From Candidatus Corynebacterium faecipullorum (GTDB lineage: Bacteria; Actinomycetota; Actinomycetes; Mycobacteriales; Mycobacteriaceae), in assembly GCA_019114925.1 (NCBI GenBank), contig DXEO01000219.1, forward strand, positions 1 to 11,269: DNA of 11,269 bases, in the 5' to 3' direction. The notes below the pieces were generated by a model that saw nothing but the letters and a program-made list of their open reading frames with translations, was not told where the DNA came from and did no database searches. How positions within the stretch are numbered: the stretch's first letter is position 1; each line of letters starts with the position of its first letter. Position numbers and translations under genes: made by a program. Of this stretch, positions 6,464 to 11,269 are shown piece after piece.

Positions 6464-7999
6464 TCAATCCGGAACGCTGACTCCGAGGATGAGCAGCTCC
6501 GCCGCCACGAGAGGATCCTTGAGGTCGACCTCGAGGAGATCCTCCAAGTCCGCTATGCGCTTGCGCACGGTATGCCGATGCGATTGCAGCTCCTCAGCGG
6601 TGCGGCTCACGTGCCCACCCGCGCGCAGGTAGACCTCCAGGGTTTCCGCCAATTCGGTACCGTGCTCCGCGTCGTACGCGCGCACCTTGCCCCAGGTTTC
6701 TTCGGCGCGATTGTGCACCGCCCCCTTGACCCTGGGATCCCTGGTCCAGCTCAGCGTCCGCGATTCTGGTCCCGCCAACATTCCTGGCTGCAACCCAAAG
6801 GCGAAGGATTCCAATTCACGGACAACTCCTACTCCCAGCTCGGCCCATGGCATGGGTTGCCCCACGACGATACGCTTGCTTCCGCGAATATCGCGCAACA
6901 AGTCTTGCAAGTTCTTCATCGAACGGCTTCCCCTAAAAAGCAGGAGGCTGGAGGATTTATCCAGCACGTACTCGAAAAGCAAGCGCCCGTGATCCTGCAG
7001 GCGGGCATCCAACGCCTGAATGAAGCGCTGGTGGGCGCGCTCGCCTTCTGATTTCACCAGCACAGGACGCACCCGCCCCTGCGCATCACCCACCATGTGG
7101 AAGATGCGGCGCATGGGATCTTCCGGCTGATCCATGCCCAACTGAATAGCCATGGCCATGGAGTTGAGTTCATTTTGGGTGCGCCGCAGCTCCTGCGGGC
7201 GCTTCACCGTGAGCTCCGCTAGACCTGCAGCCTGTTTGAGCAGCGCGCGCTCATTCACACCGAAACTCTCACGCGCCACCGCCAGCAGCCCGAAGGAGCG
7301 CGCACCGTGGTCGGCCAAACGCTGGGCCAAGACATTCCATCCTCCCACCCGGCGTGCGGCGTAGAAGTTCTGAGCGCGGGTATCGGCAATTACCGGACCC
7401 CACTCCACTGGGGGCAGGCCGGGGTGACTCGACTGCGCGAAGACCCGTCCATCCTTATCCACGAGGCAGCAGTGCGCCCCCAACAGGCGTCCGGTCTTAT
7501 CCACGAGGGCGTCGAGGCCGGCGATAGCGGCGTCGTTAAGCGCGCCCTGCTGCGCGATGAAGAGCTCCAAGCCTTCCTCACGCTGACGCTGAAGCTCGTC
7601 GTGAAGACGCGCAAGCACCGAGACAAACGGAACGCGCAGCGCCACCGTGAAGAGCGAAATATCGCATTCCCGAGCGGCCTCCACCATGGCGGGCGGAACC
7701 TCGGCAAAGGCAAGGCCAACGCCGAAGCCCACCCCCGCTACCCCGCCTTCGGCCACCCTGTGGATGTACTCCGCCAGCTCCTCTGGCTTTCCTTCAAAGG
7801 CCATGCCGGTAAGCAGGATAACCACCCCAGAGCCCACAAACTCACGGGGATCGCGCAGCTCACACGGGTGCATTACGGAAAAAGGGCGCCCACAATCGTG
7901 CAGAATTTCTATCCCCAGATCGGGTTGATTAGCCAACCATCTCAGGGAAACGCTTCCCTCTTCCAGCCCGACCGCTACCCCCGTATCCAATGTGGACAA
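6464..7999 (-). CDS. PucR-family transcriptional regulator 2
   Basis: A 511-residue regulator with the same architecture as its convergent neighbour: the PucR sensory domain at about residues 17-140 (SLRWLANQPDLGIEIL, then GVAGVGFGVGLAFAEVPPAMVEAA), a long middle region, and a C-terminal helix-turn-helix at about 460-505 (HVSRTAEELQSHRHTVRKRIADLEDLLEVDL). Compared with regulator 1 the domain order is kept but the middle is strongly diverged, suggesting a different effector. The start is TTG at 7999-7997, the only start after an in-frame stop, with GGTGAG three bases upstream; it adds about 16 residues before the domain. It diverges from the gabT2-monooxygenase-hydrolase unit, so it most likely controls that unit. 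The gap to pucR1 is only 15 bp, stop to stop. Confidence 0.87.
   Translation of the reverse strand: MSTLDTGVAVGLEEGSVSLRWLANQPDLGIEILHDCGRPFSVMHPCELRDPREFVGSGVVILLTGMAFEGKPEELAEYIHRVAEGGVAGVGFGVGLAFAEVPPAMVEAARECDISLFTVALRVPFVSVLARLHDELQRQREEGLELFIAQQGALNDAAIAGLDALVDKTGRLLGAHCCLVDKDGRVFAQSSHPGLPPVEWGPVIADTRAQNFYAARRVGGWNVLAQRLADHGARSFGLLAVARESFGVNERALLKQAAGLAELTVKRPQELRRTQNELNSMAMAIQLGMDQPEDPMRRIFHMVGDAQGRVRPVLVKSEGERAHQRFIQALDARLQDHGRLLFEYVLDKSSSLLLFRGSRSMKNLQDLLRDIRGSKRIVVGQPMPWAELGVGVVRELESFAFGLQPGMLAGPESRTLSWTRDPRVKGAVHNRAEETWGKVRAYDAEHGTELAETLEVYLRAGGHVSRTAEELQSHRHTVRKRIADLEDLLEVDLKDPLVAAELLILGVSVPD
6511..6544. repeat. Nested palindrome inside the 3' end of pucR2
   Basis: A perfect 12-bp palindrome GAGGTCGACCTC (6521-6532) is flanked by outer complementary arms GAGGATC (6511-6517) and GATCCTC (6538-6544). 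It codes for the acidic/leucine-rich end of the pucR2 helix-turn-helix domain (roughly DLLEVDLKD) and begins 63 bases beyond the pucR1 stop. It could fold in read-through RNA from pucR1, since the 15-bp gap between the two genes holds no terminator, but repetitive Glu/Asp/Leu codons alone could create it. Confidence 0.4.
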
Positions 8000-8101
8000 T
8001 TTCTCACCATTCTTTCACCCAGTCGTCTATGGCCTTCATGAAGTTTAGCCGCCAGAATGACCCACGTCATAAAAAATTCCGAGTATTAAGGAGCAGACAG
8101 C
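8000..8101. promoter_or_regulatory. Divergent pucR2-gabT2 control region with two palindromes
   Basis: This 102-bp region carries a perfect 10-bp palindrome CTTCATGAAG (8034-8043) and an interrupted palindrome ATGAC-CCAC-GTCAT (8057-8070). On the minus strand a plausible pucR2 promoter is ATGACG, 17 bp, TAAACT, with the -35 inside the second palindrome and the first palindrome just past the -10; both are therefore placed to act as operators. TGGACAA at 7993-7999, overlapping the pucR2 start codon, resembles the TGGACAG half-site of the other divergent region. No convincing sigma-70-type promoter is visible for gabT2, consistent with activation by the regulator. Confidence 0.45.
8088..8093 (+). 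promoter_or_regulatory. Ribosome binding site of gabT2
   Basis: AAGGAG lies 8 bases before the ATG at 8102, a strong match with good spacing that fixes the gabT2 start. Confidence 0.85.
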
Positions 8102-9427
8102 ATGCAGGACCTCAAGCACCGCCTCCCCCAGGAGCGGAATGTCTCCACCGCAATTCCTGGCCCCCGCAGCCAGGAGCTGAATGCCGCCCGTGAAGCAGAC
8201 GTCGCCGCTGGCGTTATCCCGGGCTACCCCTCCTACATCACCGATGGTGACGGTGGCGTGCTTGTCGACGTCGACGGCAACACCATCGTCGACTTCGCCT
8301 CCGGCATCGCCGTGACTTCCGTCGGTGCTTCCAACCAGCGCGTTGCTAAGGCCGTCGCCGAAGCCGCCAGCCACCTGACCCACACCTGCTTCCTCAACGC
8401 TCCCTACGAGGGCTTTATCCAGGTGTCCAAGAAGCTCAACGAGCTGACCCCGGGCACCCACGAGAAGAAGACCTGTCTCTTCTCCACCGGTGCGGAGGCA
8501 GTGGAGAATGCCATCAAGATCGCTCGCCGCTACACCGGCAAGAACCGCGTTGTGGTCTTCGACGGAGCCTTCCACGGCCGCACCAACCTCACCATGACCA
8601 TGACCGCTAAGAACAAGCCCTACAAGCAGGGCTTTGGCACCCTGGCCGCTGATATCTACCGCGCGCCGATGTCCTACCCGCTGCGTGACGGCCTCGACGG
8701 CAAGCAGGCTGCAGCGCGCACCCTGCGCTACATTGAGCAGTACGTCGGCACCGAAGAGCTGGCTGCCGTCATTATCGAGCCAGTTCAGGGCGAGGGTGGC
8801 TTCGTCGAGCCTGCCAAAGGCTTCCTCCCGGCACTGCAGGAATGGTGCACCGACAACGGCGTTGTCTTTATCGCCGATGAAATTCAGGCCGGCATCTGCC
8901 GCACTGGCTCCTGGTTCGCCTGCGACAATGAGGGCATCATCCCAGACCTCATCACCACCGCCAAGGGCGTGGGCGGCGGCATGCCGCTGTCCGCTGTGAC
9001 CGGCCGCGCCGAGATCATGGATGCCCCGGACCCGGGCTCCCTGGGTGGCACCTACGCCGGCAACCCGGTGGCCTGTGCTGCTTCCCTGGCAGCTTTCGAG
9101 GAGATGGAGGAGCTGGATCTGGCTTCCCGCGCCCGTGAGATCGAGGCCATCATCCGCGAGGAGCTGGAGCCACTGCTCGAGCTCACCACCGTCGCCGAGG
9201 TCCGCGGCCGCGGGGCCATGATCGCCATCGAGCTGGTCGACGACAACAACCAGCCGAACGCTGACCTCACCGCCAAGGTGGCCAAGACCTGCCGCGAGCA
9301 GGGCGTGCTCATCCTCACCTGCGGCCTCGATGGCAACGTCATCCGCCTCCTGCCCCCGCTGGTCATCAACGAGTCCACCCTGCGCGACGGCCTCCAGGTC
9401 CTAGCCGAAGCCATCCGCGCAAACTAA
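8102..9427 (+). CDS. gabT: GABA aminotransferase-like class III PLP transaminase, copy 2
   Basis: A 441-residue paralogue of the transaminase at 3557-4885, collinear with it without gaps at least to the catalytic lysine and about 60% identical by eye. It keeps STGAEAVENAIKIAR, HGRTNLT with the substrate-carboxylate Arg, EPVQGEGGF, ADEIQAGICRTG with cofactor Asp259, and TTAKGVGGGMPL with Schiff-base Lys288, so it should be active and carboxylate-selective. Residues near the active site differ from copy 1 (for example STG for NSG, and ICRTG for MMRTG), leaving room for another substrate. It is the first gene of a same-strand series: a 36-bp gap leads to a Baeyer-Villiger-type monooxygenase and then a hydrolase. 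That context, not typical of a plain gabT-gabD unit, suggests an amino compound whose carbonyl product is oxygenated. Its divergent neighbour is pucR2. The gene symbol reflects family, not proven substrate. Confidence 0.9.
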   Translation: MQDLKHRLPQERNVSTAIPGPRSQELNAAREADVAAGVIPGYPSYITDGDGGVLVDVDGNTIVDFASGIAVTSVGASNQRVAKAVAEAASHLTHTCFLNAPYEGFIQVSKKLNELTPGTHEKKTCLFSTGAEAVENAIKIARRYTGKNRVVVFDGAFHGRTNLTMTMTAKNKPYKQGFGTLAADIYRAPMSYPLRDGLDGKQAAARTLRYIEQYVGTEELAAVIIEPVQGEGGFVEPAKGFLPALQEWCTDNGVVFIADEIQAGICRTGSWFACDNEGIIPDLITTAKGVGGGMPLSAVTGRAEIMDAPDPGSLGGTYAGNPVACAASLAAFEEMEELDLASRAREIEAIIREELEPLLELTTVAEVRGRGAMIAIELVDDNNQPNADLTAKVAKTCREQGVLILTCGLDGNVIRLLPPLVINESTLRDGLQVLAEAIRAN

Positions 9428-9446
9428 TCCACACCACCACCGTCTT

Positions 9447-9453
9447 AAAGGAG
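9447..9453 (+). promoter_or_regulatory. Ribosome binding site of the monooxygenase gene
   Basis: AAAGGAG sits 10 bases before ATG at 9464 within the 36-bp gap after gabT2. No hairpin is visible in that gap, so cotranscription with gabT2 is likely. Confidence 0.8.
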
Positions 9454-9463
9454 ACACACCACT

Positions 9464-10912
9464 ATGAAAATCTACGATTGCATCATCCTCGGCACCGGCT
9501 ACGGCGGACTGGGCATGGGCGCCCAGCTGGTCCGCGACGAGCAGAAGGACTTCCTCATCCTCGAGGCTGCCGATGAGGTCGGCGGCGTCTGGCGCGACAA
9601 TACCTACCCGGGTGCTGCCTGCGATACCCAGGCTCTGATCTACTGCTACTCCTACTTCCTCAACCTCGGCGTCTCCCGCATGTTCGCCGGTCAGGACGAA
9701 ATGCAGGGCTACCTCAAGGCTCTCGCTGAGGAATTCAACCTCTACGACCACATCAAGTTCAACCACCGCATCACCAACGCCGAGTGGAAGGAAGACCTCA
9801 AGGCATGGGAGATCGAGGCCAACGGTGAGACCTACTACGGCCGCGTCTTCGTCGGCGCATGGGGCCAGCTCTCCAAGCCGAAGATCCCGAACTTCCCGAA
9901 CCGCGAGGCATTCCAGGGCGTGCAGTTCCACTCCGCTGAGTGGAACCACGACGTTGACCTGGCCGGCAAGAAGGTCGCCGTCATCGGCAACGCGGCTTCC
10001 GCGGTCCAGCTGGTTCCGGAAGTAGCAAAGGTGGCGGAGAAGCTCTCCGTGTTCCAGCGCTCCGCTAACTACATCCTGCCGCGCAACCAGGTCATCTTCA
10101 CCGATGAGGAGCTTAAGGAGTTCCAGGAGAACCCGGATTCCTACCGCGCCATCCGCCAGGAGATCCACGAAGTTCGCGAGGAGGGCTTCGACCGCACCCG
10201 CAAGGGCACCGATTCCGCCGCCGAGGGTGTCGAGCAGGCCATGGAGCACCTGCGCTCCCAGGTCAACGACCCGGAGCTGGTGGAGAAGCTCACCCCGACC
10301 TTCGCCTTCGGCTGCAAGCGTATTCTGCGCTCCGATGACTTCTACCCCACCTTCAACCGTGACAACGTAGAGCTCATCACCGCTGGCATCGAGAAGTTCA
10401 CCGAGACCGGCATCCGCACCGAGGACGGTGCCGAGCACGACTTTGACGTCGTCATCTACGCCACCGGCTTCTACTCCCAGGAGTTCCAGGGGGATTTGCC
10501 GATTGCGGGCCGCGACGGCGTCGACCTGCGCGAGCGCTGGGGTAACTCCCCGGAGGCATACCTGGGCATGACCGTGGACGGCTTCCCGAACTTCTTCATG
10601 CTCTACGGCCCGAACACCAACCTCAACCACCACTCCGTTGTGGCCATGCTCGAGGCACAGGACCGCTACATCTCCCAGGCCGTTGCTTACCTGCGCGAGA
10701 ACCCGGAGGCAGCCCTCGACGTGAAGAAGAACGTCATCGACGAGTTCAACACCCGCATCCAGAAGGAGCTCGAGGCTTCCGCCTTCTCCGCTGACTGCTC
10801 CTCCTGGTACAAAAACGAGGAAGGCCGCGTCATCAACAACTGGTCCGGCAACGTCGCCGAGTACTACGAGCTCACCGACAATCTCGAGCTCAACGACTAC
10901 GAGCTGGTCTAG
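9464..10912 (+). CDS. Baeyer-Villiger-type flavin monooxygenase (FAD/NADPH)
   Basis: A 482-residue class B flavoprotein predicted to insert one oxygen of O2 next to a carbonyl, converting a ketone to an ester or lactone (an aldehyde to acid or formate ester), using FAD and NADPH. The FAD Rossmann motif GTGYGG is at 10-15 with ribose-binding Glu34. Both Baeyer-Villiger fingerprints are present: GGVWRDNTYPGAACD (40-54) and FQGVQFHSAEW (150-160, matching FxGxxxHxxxW). Asp54 and Arg286 (in FGCKR) probably match the catalytic Asp/Arg pair of known enzymes. IYATGF and YGPNTNLNHHS mark the C-terminal half. The NADPH Rossmann motif reads GNAASA (175-180), with Ala where the second Gly usually is. Length is slightly short for the family but nothing is missing at either end. 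It lies between gabT2 and an esterase-like gene; its stop codon overlaps the next ribosome binding site. Confidence 0.9.
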   Translation: MKIYDCIILGTGYGGLGMGAQLVRDEQKDFLILEAADEVGGVWRDNTYPGAACDTQALIYCYSYFLNLGVSRMFAGQDEMQGYLKALAEEFNLYDHIKFNHRITNAEWKEDLKAWEIEANGETYYGRVFVGAWGQLSKPKIPNFPNREAFQGVQFHSAEWNHDVDLAGKKVAVIGNAASAVQLVPEVAKVAEKLSVFQRSANYILPRNQVIFTDEELKEFQENPDSYRAIRQEIHEVREEGFDRTRKGTDSAAEGVEQAMEHLRSQVNDPELVEKLTPTFAFGCKRILRSDDFYPTFNRDNVELITAGIEKFTETGIRTEDGAEHDFDVVIYATGFYSQEFQGDLPIAGRDGVDLRERWGNSPEAYLGMTVDGFPNFFMLYGPNTNLNHHSVVAMLEAQDRYISQAVAYLRENPEAALDVKKNVIDEFNTRIQKELEASAFSADCSSWYKNEEGRVINNWSGNVAEYYELTDNLELNDYELV

Positions 10913-10916
10913 GAGG
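10911..10916 (+). promoter_or_regulatory. Ribosome binding site of the hydrolase gene
   Basis: AGGAGG shares its first bases with the TAG stop of the monooxygenase and lies 9 bases before ATG at 10926, tying translation of the two genes closely. Confidence 0.8.
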
Positions 10917-10925
10917 TAGTTCACA

Positions 10926-11269
10926 ATGCACACTCTGCACGACGAATTTTCCGGGCGTCCCGTCGCTGAGGATGCGTGGAAGGCCCTGAAGCCATTCCGC
11001 GATGGTGGGGCGAAGTCCTTCCATAACTTTCCCATCCCGCAGGTGCGTGAGAACTACGTAGCCTCGGCCCACGCCAACCCGCTCCACGAGGAGAACAACC
11101 CCGCGACCACGGATTTCCAGGTCGACCAGTTCCAAGTTCGCCTCTACGACCCCCGCCCGGAGGCGGAGCGCGGGCAGGAAACCCCGGCGGTGCTCTACAT
11201 GCACGGCGGCGGCTGGCTCATGGGCAACCTGGAGACCCACGACTCCTCCGTACGCCGTATCGCGGTGCT
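10926..11269 (+). CDS. Alpha/beta hydrolase (hormone-sensitive lipase/family IV esterase type), 5' part
   Basis: The first 114 residues of a cytoplasmic alpha/beta-hydrolase; the window ends before the nucleophile Ser, Asp and His. The visible signature is AVLYMHGGGWLMGNLETHDSS, with the HGGG oxyanion-hole motif at residues 93-96 and the following GxLxTHD segment characteristic of the alpha/beta-hydrolase_3 (HSL) family of carboxylesterases. A family cap precedes it (residues 1-60). Start codon ATG has AGGAGG nine bases upstream and only 13 bp separate it from the monooxygenase stop, so the three genes form one operon. Coupled to a Baeyer-Villiger enzyme, an esterase would cleave the ester product into acid and alcohol, as in the acetone/methyl-ketone pathway acmAB of Gordonia. 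The actual substrate is unknown, and more operon genes may follow. Confidence 0.88.
   Translation, partial: MHTLHDEFSGRPVAEDAWKALKPFRDGGAKSFHNFPIPQVRENYVASAHANPLHEENNPATTDFQVDQFQVRLYDPRPEAERGQETPAVLYMHGGGWLMGNLETHDSSVRRIAV

Noticed and set aside
9401..11035. 544-codon open frame on the minus strand opposite the monooxygenase
   Set aside because: It is antisense to a gene with clear flavoprotein motifs, has a Val/Leu/Glu/Asp-rich composition typical of the mirror of GC-rich codons, and shows no recognisable domain.
1..11269. CRISPR arrays, insertion sequences, rRNA or riboswitches
   Set aside because: No regularly spaced repeats, transposase-like protein, rRNA-like stretch or conserved riboswitch core was recognised on either strand.

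Overview
The window looks like a chromosomal segment from a high-GC actinobacterium, most likely Corynebacterium or a close relative. The grounds are purine-rich AAGGAG-type ribosome binding sites, GTC/CTC/GCC-biased codons, TTG starts, and a GABA transaminase gene divergent from a PucR-family regulator, an arrangement I recall from the Corynebacterium glutamicum gab locus. Taxonomy is inferred; there is no rRNA or other marker here.

Region 1 (1-2061, + strand) is a two-gene unit: the 3' end of a class II histone-deacetylase-like (acetylpolyamine amidohydrolase-type) gene overlapping by 4 bp an APC-family amino acid/polyamine permease. It is clearly AT-richer than the rest (42-47% GC in three hand-counted 60-base lines, against 60-65% in three lines from later genes) and the permease uses ATA codons, so it may be acquired DNA. 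A 194-bp gap with a strong 15-bp-stem hairpin separates it from the convergent genes.

Region 2 (2256-9427) is a mirror-image pair of regulator/transaminase modules: gabT1 (-) diverges from pucR1 (+), pucR1 converges on pucR2 (-), and pucR2 diverges from gabT2 (+). The transaminases are collinear through catalytic Lys288 and roughly 60% identical by eye; the two regulators are far more diverged. Downstream of gabT1 on the same strand is an aromatic/hydroxy amino acid permease-type transporter, separated by a hairpin. No succinate-semialdehyde dehydrogenase (gabD) lies in the window.

Region 3 (8102-11269, + strand) is an apparent operon of gabT2, a flavin monooxygenase with both Baeyer-Villiger fingerprints, and an alpha/beta hydrolase cut by the window end. 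Chemically this ordered set (amine to carbonyl, carbonyl to ester, ester to acid plus alcohol) suggests a catabolic route for an amine or amino acid that yields a ketone, controlled by pucR2. This is the most interesting candidate system here; its substrate is unknown. One overall reading, as inference only, is a nitrogen/carbon scavenging island for acetylated polyamines, GABA and a related amino compound.
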